Shown here: positions 33,043 through 44,345 of the stretch, one piece after another
Layout: every line of letters begins with the position of its first letter
Numbering within the stretch: position 1 is the stretch's first letter
DNA from: Calonectria ilicicola
Taxonomy: Eukaryota; Ascomycota; Sordariomycetes; Hypocreales; Nectriaceae
Direction: 5' to 3'
Assembly: GCA_020809705.1 (NCBI GenBank)
Contig: CP085835.1
Coordinates: 4,030,001-4,094,000 of the forward strand
Length of the DNA stretch: 64,000 nt
Made by a program: the position numbers and the translations under genes
The notes under the pieces: generated by a model
Databases searched by the model: none
Told to the model about the DNA's origin: nothing
Seen by the model: only the letters and a program-made list of their open reading frames with translations

Positions 33043-34158
33043 AAAAACCCGTGGTACTCAGAAAAGTCAACTCAGTGACATCATAACCATTCTCGCTCAG
33101 GCGATTCAGACAGGTCCTGATTATGGGTCTGCTGGGGCTCCCTCCTTATCTTCTCCACAAGCAACCAGGACAAGGGCTGAATTCATTTTCATGATGCATC
33201 GCAACGAATCCATTCAATCCACTATTGATCGGATAAGAGATCGGCAGGGGCCGTTTGTTTTGCCGACTTCCCCTCTGCAATACGATTCAGCTTCTTTGAA
33301 TGGCCAGTTACTCTACTCCACAAAAAGTTCCATGGCTGATCTTTACCCCTTAGTAGAGTAATAACATTTCGTCCAACGTTCACACAGAATCAACTGTGGT
33401 GGCAATGTGCCCCAGAATAATATCAAAGCTCGTCAATCTATTCTTAGACCAATGACGTCCTGGAAAAGCTCCATACCCTCTCGGTTCGAGTTTCTCACCT
33501 AATGTCCTAGCCTTTGTCCATTTGTATCCCTCTTCGGGCCGCAGACCGAGATCCAGTTTCCCAGGATATGTCAAATGATCATCATAAAGCTAATGTGACG
33601 TTTGTTGGAGTTGGGAACATTAAATTCGCGGTAGAATAAGTGGAATAGCATGGAAAAATGAACCATAACCTGCTGAAGATGCTCCGGCCTTAATCCCTTA
33701 GTTTGGTTTGTAAGGGCGTCATATACTTGCCTCACGGACAGGTTCAACGTGGCTATAGGGCTAGACAACGGGGTGTTTCATGTCACACTTCACCACCTTT
33801 CAACCATTTCAAAATGTGCATATTCTTCACACCATGCCGACATCTATATCTAATTATGCCCATTAAGAAGAATCCTGTATTATAATAATGTATAGGCGCT
33901 CGCGGTGGTGAGCAACGACAATATCCGATAGTACATGCACCGGCTCAATCTCCATCTAGTCAAGCACCCATCAAATCACAGGTTTCGCTAACTTAATATG
34001 ACGTCAAACAATTTACGTTGCATGGATCCTTACAATTCAATTCTTGGAGTAGCGATCAACTAATCAAGCTGAGAAATGTTCCATATATTATGAAGCAGAT
34101 GAAAGCATGCGGATTTGTACTAACCATACTCCCATCTCGTTTCATAGAGAATGAAAGG
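32075..34158. other. 2.1-kb intergenic region with A-rich tract
   Basis: No supportable gene. Contains a purine tract (A-rich, some G) at about 33010-33047, next to a T-rich stretch at about 32998-33007, together a potential hairpin or slippage site. The remainder is featureless, with the promoter of PhiA-like copy 2 at the left end. Confidence 0.5.
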
Positions 34159-35941
34159 CTAGATCTTCTGCCATAACTTATCCGATATCGCCGGGATTTC
34201 GAACCCAATGGCGTTTCCCTCCTCGTCTAGTTTAAATATGAGTCTAAGCTCTATGTCTGCGCCGACCTCCTGCCAGGTAATGCACGTGGGTGTGCCCATG
34301 TCGATCGGGGCGCTCCTGTCTTGGAATACCGAAATGAACTGGTGGTTGTAGTCGTCCTGAACATTTGTGGGATAGATTCTGAAGTCGAGATTTTTTTCCT
34401 CAATCCCAAGTTTCTCCGCAACCGCCCCCTTGAAATCCAGCTCTTCACTAGTCATATTTTGAACCTCCAATCCTAATCCACTATCAGAAATGTTGAGTGC
34501 AATGCTCCCATCATCACCCTGGTAGGTTCCTGCGTAGCGAGATGTCATCTCCTTGGCAGCAATTGATTGCAAATAGCCCAGAGTCTCACTAACAATATCC
34601 GCATGTACGTTCAGATCAAGCTTCCTGTCCTTAACGGTGCTGTCGTGCGCCAAAATTGCGAAACCAGCACCATAGTCAGGCGCAAGACCAAAATAACTCG
34701 CAAACTGCCCAATGGTACCGCTCTTGGTCAATGCATCCACAACAGGAGAAATGGACGATGATCCGGCGCGAAATACCTCCCAGGGTCGACCAACACCGTT
34801 GCGCAGGTTGGATGTGTCCATGTTGGGATGCAGCCAGCGTCTCGTAGTTTCAGCTGAAAGCAGTGTTGATGAGAGCATCGAGTGGCCGGCCCGAGCAAGG
34901 TCTTCGATTGATGAAACGAGTGATAGTGCCCTATAATCCGAATGAGCCAGTTCGTTATCAATGCTTTAAACGAGTCAACTTACCCAGGTTCCCCAATTTG
35001 CGAAATGTTGAACCCATCCATGGCAAAAACGCCTGTAATATTATCAAAGAGAAGGCTGCTCGACGTCATATTCAAGGGCTGTAACAACGTCTTGTCCATG
35101 ATGGTGACCCAATCTTGTTTGGAGCCTTCCCCCACTCTTTGCATTGCAAATGCCAAAAGTTGAAAAGCAGCGTACGAAACCACAGGGGTTGTGTCTGGAA
35201 GAAATAGTGGCGGCTTCTCTGCAAATTTGTTTACAAAAGCTGAGTAGGTCAATATGCATTCAAATAGCATTGTGTGACAATGAAACTTGCCTTTCCAATC
35301 ACAGGGTTCTCCAACCACGCATGCTTGTGCTGAATCATCGTTAGCACTGAACTAAAGTTGGGTGATGGTGACAAACATTCTCGGCTCAAGCCAGACATTT
35401 GACCCGCCAACGATCCAATCGTAATTTCCTACCAAGGTGCAGTGAAGGACCCCTCTATGTTGGCGAGCTCGGGCAAATATTCTGTTATCGGCATCTCCCA
35501 TTGCTCGCCATTTTGCACCAGCCAAGCGTACACTGTAAAAATCATGGTCAAATCACCGACTGGAAACTTGGTGTTTGAGGTGAGGTTAGCGTTAGCTTCT
35601 TGATCCTTTGGAGAAGTGTAGTGGTATTCAAAAAAGATGGGGTCCTCGCGAAGGCTATCGGAACCCCCAAAGAGGGCGACAGAAAACGATGTTGTATTAG
35701 GTGTAATGGGTCCATATTTATCACTTCCACCTTTTTTAATAAGGTCGTCGAACATGTTTGTAAACTCGGATCTCAAGTTGGAAAATGAAGCAGAGGACTT
35801 GGAGATTGTTGGTGGAGGATAGTACGCCCCAATGAGAGGGCATGCTGAGAATGGAATATCATTGTCATCCCCATTTGCAACTGCGATGGGAAGTGCGCTG
35901 GCTACTAGGGCCAATTTCAGAAAAAATGAAACTGAATTCAT
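34159..35941 (-). pseudogene. Beta-lactamase/transpeptidase-like secreted protein, interrupted by a TAG
   Basis: Exons 35941-35377, 35329-35291, 35239-34984 and 34930-34159 form a consistent frame of 544 codons. The only break is a TAG at 35429-35431, with homologous sequence continuing in frame (EITIGSLAGQMSGLSRE). A signal peptide opens exon 1. The introns are GTTTGT..CTAAC..TTCAG, a GC-AG intron (GCAAGT, 51 bp) and GTAAGT..TATAG. The fold resembles fungal beta-lactamase-like (LACTB/AmpC-type) hydrolases (PPLFLPDTTPV, AFQLLAFAMQRV). The catalytic SxxK site reads FPVGDLTM, and the second Tyr motif reads VSYAAF instead of YSN, so the usual nucleophile is missing too. Likely a decayed or non-catalytic member. 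A sequencing error at the TAG remains possible. Confidence 0.75.
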
Positions 35942-37225
35942 GATTGAAACAAGGTGAAATGGTATACTTGGTATGAAAACTAGAGAATCACCTCAGGATG
36001 TTGCTGTTGTTTTATATGTCCAGAGGCTGTCCAACTTTTGGCAAAATTGAGTGCTCCGCCTCATTATAAAGCACTTCGCCACTTGACTAAACTATACGAA
36101 CAGAGATTAACAGGTAAGATTTTGGTCCTTCAAATCAAAATAGAAGACTTCTAGTAGTTTGGTGGATATAATGGGTTCATTATACGGATGTCATCCGGGA
36201 TAGCGTACGGGATAGCATACGGGATAGCGTACGGGATAAAATCCGGAGGACGGGATAACGTACGGGATAGCGTCTGACGTAGCCAGTGGTTAGAAATTAT
36301 AGGCTTCCTCAGTGATCTAAAATTCCCTACACCATCCAATTCTCTTTCGCATAATTACTCTCCGACTTCCGCTGTTCAATCAGAAGGGCATATGACTCTC
36401 TCTTCAGGCTCTATGTCAAAGATCAAGAATGGAATCGGAACCTCGGTGTATCATTTATCCGACCTAGCAAAGAGGAGATGAAAAATGGAGAAAGGTCACG
36501 CGCCAGCTAATCAAAACACCTGAAATGGAGACCAGATCCACATTTCACTACGGGATGCAAATTAGCCCCTTGTTCTTTGTGCATGCTGCAGGCACATACA
36601 TAGTTATACGCTTGATACAACGATCATCTCGAACGGCATTCATATTCTATCCATATATAAGGAATGTCTTCAATCTTCAAATGTGTCCCTATACGCGTAA
36701 TATGACAACCCCGGAGCACCGGGGACTCAATGAATGCCCAAGGAGTAAGATGGTGAAATTTTAACTTTGTAAGTTTGGATGACACCCTTGCCATTCAGTA
36801 AACGTTTGTACAAGAATGGGAAGATGAGCGTTGGGTGCATGGCAAAGGAAATTTCGACCCACTTCATGTTATTTCATTCTCGTCGGCTATTGGACAAATA
36901 GTGTTACTATGGTCCATGCATACGAGAGTCAACCTTGCCAAGTTGCATCACGGGCTATTGATTGGGCTTTCGAGAAGCTCGTCTCAGACTATATGATTGG
37001 CTCAGTCAATCGGATTCCGCCCGGCTATCTCGATAACATTTGGAAATTACCGAATTTCCACGGGCCTTATTTGGCGGGGCGGTGTATGAAACTCTGTGCG
37101 AGTCTCCATGAGCCGTGGAGCAGCATTAATAGCCCAGATGGGACCCTGTGCACCATCATTGTCATTCCCCGCTTACTACAACAAGAAAAGTAGGACGTTT
37201 CCAGAATTTAGACGATGACTATCAT
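35942..37225. other. Intergenic region with a 12-bp tandem repeat
   Basis: Upstream of the beta-lactamase-like pseudogene and of the next membrane-protein gene. Apart from the repeat at 36196-36274 nothing is recognisable. An open frame at 36831-37193 has no family resemblance. Confidence 0.45.
36196..36274. repeat. 12-bp tandem repeat, about six copies
   Basis: Unit CGGGATAGCGTA occurs at 36196, 36208 (one mismatch), 36220, 36232 (partial), 36251 (one mismatch) and 36263. A 12-bp spacer with related sequence lies between the fourth and fifth copies. Each junction creates GTACGG. No coding context. Confidence 0.85.
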
Positions 37226-39182
37226 ATGATGAAGGATCTCTTTGATCATCACCTACTTGAAGGTTATTTCCCGTGTGCTTAATTGGGGTTCGACGGTGAG
37301 CTAACTCCAACATTGATCAGATGCATCGTCCGTTCCGCCAACGCCATCCGTGGCCTCATACCATGGCGGAAGACCTTTGATAGAGTGGCGGTTTCGAGGC
37401 CTGCGCGCCACTAAAAGATCCATGAAAAAGGTCATGACAAAGGTCTTTTCGAGATGGTTAATCACCGTCGTACTCGTGATCGGCATTTACGCCGTTTTAT
37501 CAGAATACGAAAAGTACCACGTCATGTCAAGGGCGACTAAACGTGAATTCAATGCCCTCATCACCGGTCTTTCTATTTCACTCAGCATTTCCATCCTCAG
37601 CTTCCTCGATGGGATGGTTGCCGATTTGCGGTGGTGGATTCTGAGCCGAAGACCGAGATCGATAAGAAAAGTCGGTTGCTCATGTCTCTTTTTAATGGAG
37701 TTGACATGCTAAACAAGGGTATAGATAGATCTGATTCTGCAGTCTGAGGGTATTGTTTCCAGTATTCTACTGGCTAGAATCACACGCCGATCGTCGATTC
37801 ATCTTGCCGTTATTGGATGGGTTCTAATAACATTGGTATTGCCTCCGGTTCCCACCTACCGATCCTAAACTAACCTCTAAAAGGGCTCTCAAGCAGCTCT
37901 TGCCATGATGGGATTATGTTATTCAGTCAATACGGCGGACAAATCGGCGTTGCTTTCGTCTACGGGTAACATTTCAATACCTGACATGTCGAGAATCCAA
38001 ATGGCAGCTGTCATGAAGTCCAACGATTTTACTTCACTCAGTGCCCAACAATATACAGTGAATAGGTGAGCAAGAAATTGTCGCAAGAACCAGAAAAATG
38101 GCATCATTACTAAACATCGTAGTTACGGCTTCTTATCCCTGGCGTTTGCCACCAACACCACAGACCACAAACCGCAAGTGGGTGACTTATGGGAATCATC
38201 AGACCCCCTTACATTCTGTGATTCTGGTGTATGCGAATATGTTTTTCAGGAACGAAGCACAGAGCTCTCGGTAGGTGCGGACTTGGATGCCGTCGTTGCA
38301 ACAACCAGGAGTATCAACGCCACCACTACTTGCAAAAGTATGCCTGTGAAGCAGGGAGGAAATGGTACGGCCGATTATATTGTGATATCTGGTCAATACA
38401 GCGACGAGACTATCCACATTCCCTTCCAAGGTGGTGTCGATCAGACCATCTTCATGACAAACATCAGCTACGACTGTGGCGATGGTTGCACCACAATTAC
38501 CGCATTCGAGGTTTCAGCAAAAGATCCATGGTATTACAGCTGCAACTCTACAGTTGGAAGTACGATCAATGGCACCCTTCCAGAACATGAGGTCGGGCTT
38601 GGCCTGCGGTCATTGGCCTCGAGCGCAATTGCTCTTCAAGGCTACGACGCCACAACGGGGTCCAACGACACAGATGTGCAATATCAGGCCTATCCAGCAG
38701 AATCTGTCTTTGGTATTGCCGTAAATGGCAACACAACGATAATGGAATCAATAATATCACGCTTCGCAATCGGCGTTGTCGCCATGGTTGCTCAAGCTAA
38801 CCCAAGTCTGACCGTCAACGGAACAGTGCCCACAATGGGAACACAAATTGACGTGGAGCATTGGACATATTTGCATGTCATCCTGTTTACATTGACTGGA
38901 TTACAGCTCATCTTTGGAATTATTGCTGCCCTGATTGCGAACCGGGTTGTGATACCGCGCGGAGGGGCCATCGCAATCGCACAAGTATTTAAACCCATGA
39001 TGACTCATGATGGGCTTGGAAAGGGCACTGTTACTGGGCTAATAGAGGGATTCCGAGGTACATCAAGGTGGATTTATAGAGATCACCAAGTTTCCAATGA
39101 TGGTGTTTATGACCTCTTTATGGAAGAATGCATTCTCCCGACCGGCGGTGATGTGAACCAAATAGAATTAGAAAATAGATAG
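37226..39182 (+). CDS. Fungal membrane protein, DUF3176-like, five exons
   Basis: Exons 37226-37262, 37321-37670, 37725-37835, 37884-38065 and 38123-39182 give 579 residues. Introns 2-4 have clear signals (GTCGGT..CTAAA..TATAG, GTATTG..CTAAC..AAAG, GTGAGC..CTAAA..GTAG) and are in phase. Exon 1 (MMKDLFDHHLLE) is a proposal, supported by a CTAAC branch site and frame only. Features resemble the DUF3176 family: a helix at VFSRWLITVVLVIGIYAV; the motif ALITGLSISLSISILSFLDGM-x-DLRWWILS; a second helix after the charged RRPRSIRK; a long glycosylated extracellular part with several cysteines; and a final helix (LHVILFTLTGLQLIFGIIAALI) before a short cytoplasmic tail. Function is unknown. Confidence 0.78.
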
Positions 39183-39199
39183 ATCTCATTCACACCACA

Positions 39200-41269
39200 T
39201 TAAACGCCTTGTCGTTCTATATTCGTCGTATCTTGAGCTTGCACGTCATTCTCTAATGACGATGACGTGCCTATAAACCATTGGTCATAGAAATCACCTT
39301 GCAAGCCAATGGGGTCTGCGAAAAGCAAATTATCAAGAATTATTTCCGAGTCATGATACCCAGTTGGATTTTCGGCCCATGCGTTTTGGTATGGCCATGA
39401 CGGAGCAAGAGCCACAATTTCAGCATTCATCGTCAACATGACTTCCTCAGTTAGATGTAAATTACCCATACCATTTGACGCTGCCGTTTGCCGATCAACT
39501 TGAGTAGAATGCCACTCTTGAAGCCAGCGAACACGTTTTACCAAGTCTTGGAAAGGATGACTATCCTCAACTCCGTCCCTAGTATTAGTAGCCGCGATTG
39601 ACTCCAATCTGAGGATAGTCTGCTGGATTATGTGAGGCACATCCATAAACTGACGTGTATATTGGCTCAATCCCGATATGCTCCCCGTGGCACTCAAGAG
39701 ATCGAGCCTGACCGCTAACGATGGAGCGCAATACATCATGACCCAACCCAGGTTCGACAGTGCGACCAGTTCACCAGTGGGGAGGGCAAGCACCACAGTT
39801 ATCAGGGAGTTAACTGCCGACATACTGGCAGATAACCAGCCAATAAAAGATGTCTGATCCTTTGAAAGATCTTGATTGTTCTCAAACCTATCAAGCCCAA
39901 ATGAGGTCCCTTGTGGCGATGATTGAGTGAGGAGGAGCTCTAGCATATTTAGTTGCAATAGCAGCAGAGCTATCAAACATCCATTAGACACCGCTTCAAT
40001 ATATGGCAAGTTTGGAAGCAACATACGACTTTCATTCAAGGGGAAAAGCATCGTGGATTTAATTTCAGAATACTTTCGGGCAATTTCCTGTGTTTCAGCG
40101 GAAAACTGTGCGACGTCGTTTGTGGGGCCAGCTCTGCGCACAGCAGCTTCGATTTCTTCGGAGATTACCTGTAACTGCACAATAAAAACAAGATATCTAT
40201 CTGTCTGATGCTCGCTTCGCAGAGCAAGATTCTCGCAGCACTTTGAGATGTATGGCGTGTGAGGAAAGTGATGGAGTTTCTGAAGCATAATGGAGGAGCT
40301 TTTTAACCGTCAACGAAATGGATAGAGGTTGAGGATAACCTTACTTACAGTGAAGACAGGTAATAAGCTCCAATTAAAGCCCTCATTTCGTCAGAGCCCC
40401 AGTCAGGCTCGTTCCTATCCTTCCCACCATCAACGGCCCATAGCTTGGGGCGTCGAGGTCTGTCCAATCGCACATCGCTGATAATACTCGTAGCGAGGTG
40501 TAAAATTTGGGTGTATTTTTTGGGTCGAGGTTGATAGTGTGCCCTACAACACTTGATAAACAGATGTCAAAGGCAGATTAAAGGAGATTGCCTACCAAGC
40601 GAGGCTGATGAGCAGCCCTTAAAGCATATCCATATTATGGAATTGGCCTCTAGCCATTCTTAAAGCTACCATGTCATTAAAAAGACTAAATAGGGCTCGC
40701 TGCAAATGTGTATCTGCGTGGGAAGCAACTGCCAACGCAGCCAAGCAGGCACATGGCCGTGTGGCGTTTAGCTCAATAACAGCCACTTTCTTGGGGAACA
40801 AAACAAATGGGAAATACGGCGTCATTATCTTCCCATAATGTTCAATTAGCATCTGCCCTGTCTCTAGAGACAAAATTTTCCTCTCAAAGGGGTCCAGCGA
40901 TGCTTTACTATTGAAAATATCACCAAGTCGCTCAGGATTCAGAGCTAGAGTGGAAGTTGAGGTTTCTAGGCTGGACGGCGATGTGGACCTTCTCCTGGAT
41001 CTTGATCTTGTTTCAAGTCTATCCTCTTGCCTATATTTTACGCATGTTAGAAATGGGTAAAACTTAGTCCCATCAGCCTAACATCACCTCTTGCGGCTGA
41101 CCTTGGGCCGCCGGCGGGCTGGACCGAAGACGCACGTCTTGCCAAGCCGTAAGCAGCGGTCGCACAGTCCAGAGTCTTGGGTTTTGAGACAACGTATTTT
41201 TAGACTGACACATGGCTGGCAGGTTTCCAAAATGTAACCGGATGACGGTTCCTGACTTGAACTACTCAT
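39200..41269 (-). pseudogene. Zn2Cys6 transcription factor interrupted by a TAA
   Basis: Exons 41269-41088, 41030-40596, 40543-40349 and 40298-39200 form 637 codons in one consistent frame. The only break is a TAA at 40619-40621, inside ...FHNMDML*GLLISLAW, where relatives continue with a Gln or Lys. The zinc cluster is CQPC-x6-C-x8-C-x2-C-x6-C near residues 17-46. The later parts (YQPRPKKYTQILHLATSIISDVRL, IGAYYLSS, PYISKCCENLAL) match the fungal-specific TF domain of RosA-type regulators. Splice signals are good: GTGATG..CTAAC..TATAG, GTAGGC..TGTAG, GTAAGT..AAAG. Apart from one codon the gene is intact, so loss looks recent. A protein of about 201 residues with only the DNA-binding domain could still be made. 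Confidence 0.78.
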
Positions 41270-42015
41270 GGCTAGGGTCGTTCAGATGTGCCTCTGTCGA
41301 AGATTAGAGGGCATGGCCAATGCCACGCATTCTTGCGACCCACTTGGCGAAATGACCCGAGGCAAATTAGCAAATCCGCGATACCCGGGGTTTTGCCGAG
41401 AGGGGTTAGCCACCGAAGGTCAACATGAACCGGTTCTTGACGCTGTAGACAGGTAGACATTAATTAGGTCATCGGTTTAAAATATTTCTAGTAATCTGAG
41501 TACTGACACACGATTTTATAAGTTAGTTAGGCGTTGGGTGGATTACTTATACTTACTTCAAAATAGGAGCTTACATCAACGTTCCTAAGGATATGGGATG
41601 CCATTTTGTTTGAACCAAGTGAAATTTCAAATAAACCATATTTTAAGATAACGGACCATTTCTGTTATATCTTTAGTCTTACAATACTCTCCTCTACTTA
41701 TTATCTTGGCAACGTTTCCAATTTATCACTGATTAATAAAAGTCAGAACAGAATGTCATCTATAGGGTAGCAAACCGGCAGAGTCGGGCGACTGCTTAGT
41801 CAAATTGTGGGGGTCCTTGCGCAAGCTCAGCTTAGTCTAGCCCCCTTTAGCTAAGACTGATAATGAACCTGTGGGATCTAATCCTAAATAGGTCAAGTCC
41901 TAGAACCACTTGGTTTCTGACGCAATGTGATCAGTCCGTGGGTAATTGAATTGCTTGGCCAGTATGGCTTCTGCTCGGAACTTTGATCGTTCATCAACTC
42001 CCCGTTTAGCTCAAT
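41270..42015. other. Divergent intergenic region between two Zn2Cys6 genes
   Basis: Separates the start codons of the broken and the intact Zn2Cys6 genes. No TATA box or repeat stands out. Short open frames here are not supported. Confidence 0.45.
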
Positions 42016-43017
42016 ATGACTACACTTCGGAAATCGTGCCGCAATTGTACCGCTGCTAAACGAAAATGCGTTGTTCAGTGGCCAAAATGCACCCGCTGCG
42101 TCCAGAGAGGCCTGGACTGTGTCTACGACCTGGAACCTCTGAATGCACCCACTGTGGACCCTGGACAACCTCCTCGGCTTTTATTTAATCCATCAAATTG
42201 CGATTCTCCTGGATACTGTATCATGAAGACGCTGAATTTTCGCACATCTCATATTGATCCGGCCATTTGCCAACCTGGTCATGTTGATGTTTTCGAAATT
42301 ATCCGATTGGGCTACATCTCAGTGCCGGTCGTGCTCAGGGCTAATAAACCTGCTGTATTTGCGCACCCGAGGCTACAGATGCATGGGTGTTACAGCCACA
42401 TATCTCCGCTGATGGAATCAGAAGATGGTGGCGTGAGATATGAGAATTTCGAGCATTTAATTCAGCTCAACTTTGACATGGTACCCGTCAATGAGGCTCT
42501 GACAGCCATCCAGGCCCTTCTTGTCTACATTTCGACCTTTTTCTTTTCTGTGAACCATTTGGAGCATATGAATGCAGAAAAAGCACTGATAACATTGTCA
42601 GAATGGACTCAGCAATTGATGACCTCGGTTCAAACACGAATACCTGAAAATCAATCTTCATGGCAGAAATGGCTATTTGGAGAAAGCGTTCGTCGAACCG
42701 TCTTCATGTCATACCTACTATCTCTTGCATTGACTAGTTTTAAACACGGATATTGTTCGAATTGGTTATTTGTTGAGTCACTCCCCTTTGAGAAGCGAGT
42801 GGGCCTTTGGATAGCAGAGTCACCACAAGCGTGGATTTCTGCAGCTAGAGCCCGGACGGGTGAAGAGGTTGGGGTACAACTTAGCTCATTCCACCAATTT
42901 GCAGAATGGATTCGTGACTCGGATACGAATATTTCTGGAGATCCGTTTCTAACTTTGGTGGTATTTGCTCATAATGGGGCTGTGAGGAAAGGACGATTTG
43001 GACCCAGTGGAAACTAG
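42016..43017 (+). CDS. Small Zn2Cys6 transcription factor
   Basis: Single exon, 333 residues from the ATG at 42016. The zinc cluster is at the very N-terminus: CRNCTAAKRKC-x6-C-x2-C-x6-C (residues 8-35), with the basic AAKRK between the second and third cysteines. The remainder (VNEALTAIQALLVYISTFFFS, WLFGESVRRTVFMSYLL) resembles the short regulators often found in secondary-metabolite clusters, with a helical C-terminal domain and no full middle homology region. It lies between a broken regulator and an NmrA-like gene and upstream of the NRPS-like gene, so it is a candidate local regulator. Targets unknown. Confidence 0.88.
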   Translation: MTTLRKSCRNCTAAKRKCVVQWPKCTRCVQRGLDCVYDLEPLNAPTVDPGQPPRLLFNPSNCDSPGYCIMKTLNFRTSHIDPAICQPGHVDVFEIIRLGYISVPVVLRANKPAVFAHPRLQMHGCYSHISPLMESEDGGVRYENFEHLIQLNFDMVPVNEALTAIQALLVYISTFFFSVNHLEHMNAEKALITLSEWTQQLMTSVQTRIPENQSSWQKWLFGESVRRTVFMSYLLSLALTSFKHGYCSNWLFVESLPFEKRVGLWIAESPQAWISAARARTGEEVGVQLSSFHQFAEWIRDSDTNISGDPFLTLVVFAHNGAVRKGRFGPSGN

Positions 43018-43178
43018 ACTAAATCGGGATTCAATTTGATGATTGACTGATATCCAATTTCTCCGCCACATGGACGTGGTGGGAACTAATCCCAATCAGG
43101 ATCCAATGATATCCAAATGTGCCCTTGGGAAGGTACAGCAGCAAAAAGAATTTGTCATCTATACTAAATGAATTGCAT

Positions 43179-43184
43179 TATAAA
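43179..43184 (+). promoter_or_regulatory. TATA box of NmrA-like copy 2
   Basis: TATAAA, 94 bp upstream of the ATG at 43278. The spacing is usual for fungal TATA promoters. Confidence 0.45.
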
Positions 43185-43277
43185 TTGATTCATGAGTCGC
43201 TCAACATTCTACCTTCTCCAAATCATTCAGTATCTTTTCCCTCCGCTGAAATTTATTTCAGACAGATAAATCTAATC

Positions 43278-44345
43278 ATGTCATCCCAAAAGCCTGTTCT
43301 CATCGTTCTTGGTGCCACGGGTAACCAAGGAGGATCAATCGTTTCTCATTTTCTGTCAATGTCCCCTTCCCCATATACTCTTCGTGGCGTTACTCGAGAT
43401 CCATCCTCGTCTAGAGCTATAGATTTGGCTTCTAAGGGAGTAGAGATGGTAGCAGGCGATTTCGATGATCCTGCTTCTCTCAAATCCGCCTTTGAAGGTG
43501 CCGCTGCCATCTTCAGTGTGACTGACTATTGGCAATACTTTCACGACCCCAAACAACGTGAGCTGGCTTCTGAGGCTGGTCAGAACATTGGCGTTTTCGT
43601 CCGAGAATATGAAACTAAGCAGAACCAAAATATTATTGATGCTGCTGCTCAAGTTTCTACGCTTGAGAGATTCATCTTCTCCGCATTGCCCAGCCCTAAC
43701 AAGCTGAGTAAGGGAAAATACAGCCATGTTTACCATTTCGATGGAAAGGGTGTGGCGGAGGAGTATGGTAGGTCAGTTCACCCAGAACTTTGGGCAAAAA
43801 CAAGCGTGTTTTATGCAGGCTTCTTTTTAGAAAATTATTTTGAGCCCTTGGCTGGAATATTTCAACCTAAATCGGTATGCACCTAGACCTACAGTGATGA
43901 GCTTAGGCTTGGACTAATTGAATATGAAATCAAGGCACAGGGTGCACTTGTCTTGTCTCTGCCAGAAGCATTTGCTACGATGCCTTTGCCTATGTACTCT
44001 GTTGTTGATGATACAGGCTCACTCGTGGCTGCACTACTCCGAGCTTCGCCGGGAAAGAAGATGATTGGTGTGAAGGAGTGGCTCAGTGCAAAGGAATTTG
44101 CCCAGATTCTGGCCCAGGTCCTGCAAAAGAACCTAGAGCATATTGATTGTGAAATAAGCATTGATCTGGGCGATCCTGATCTTGAGAAAGACTATTCGGA
44201 TATGATTGGGTTTTGCATCGAGTGTGGATTCGATGGAGGGAAAGTTGACCAAACTGTTGTACAGCCAACCGACCTCGGAGTGTTGGTTCAGCTCAATTCT
44301 GTGAAAGAGTGGTGCGAGAAGCAGGATTGGACCAAGCTGTACTAG
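43278..44345 (+). CDS. NmrA-like NAD(P)-binding protein (copy 2)
   Basis: Exons 43278-43874 and 43935-44345 give 335 residues. The 60-bp intron has GTATGC, a CTAAT branch and CAAG, in phase 0 between FQPKS and AQGAL. The Rossmann motif is LIVLGATGNQGGSIV, followed by RGVTRDPSS, GDFDDPASL and FSVTDYW. The C-terminal part (PLPMYSVVDDTGSLVAALL, GVKEWLSAKEFAQIL) matches NmrA-like family proteins. These bind NAD(P) and act as redox-responsive regulators or as oxidoreductases; the classical SDR Tyr-x3-Lys is not evident. The ATG at 43278 is chosen because the upstream in-frame part is not conserved in character. Neighbour of the small Zn2Cys6 regulator. Confidence 0.9.

Noticed and set aside
32564..33361. 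Two adjacent open frames of 121 and 142 codons
   Set aside because: The second runs through the A-rich tract as poly-Lys/Glu, and neither shows family resemblance or splice continuity.
35377..35435. An intron starting at the GTAGGA that overlaps the TAG in the beta-lactamase-like gene
   Set aside because: It would remove the family-like segment EITIGSLAGQMSGLSRE, so a nonsense change is the simpler explanation.
36831..37193. Open frame of 120 codons as an extra gene or upstream exon of the membrane protein
   Set aside because: No family features. It ends at a TAG with only a weak donor and does not join the next exon in a convincing way.
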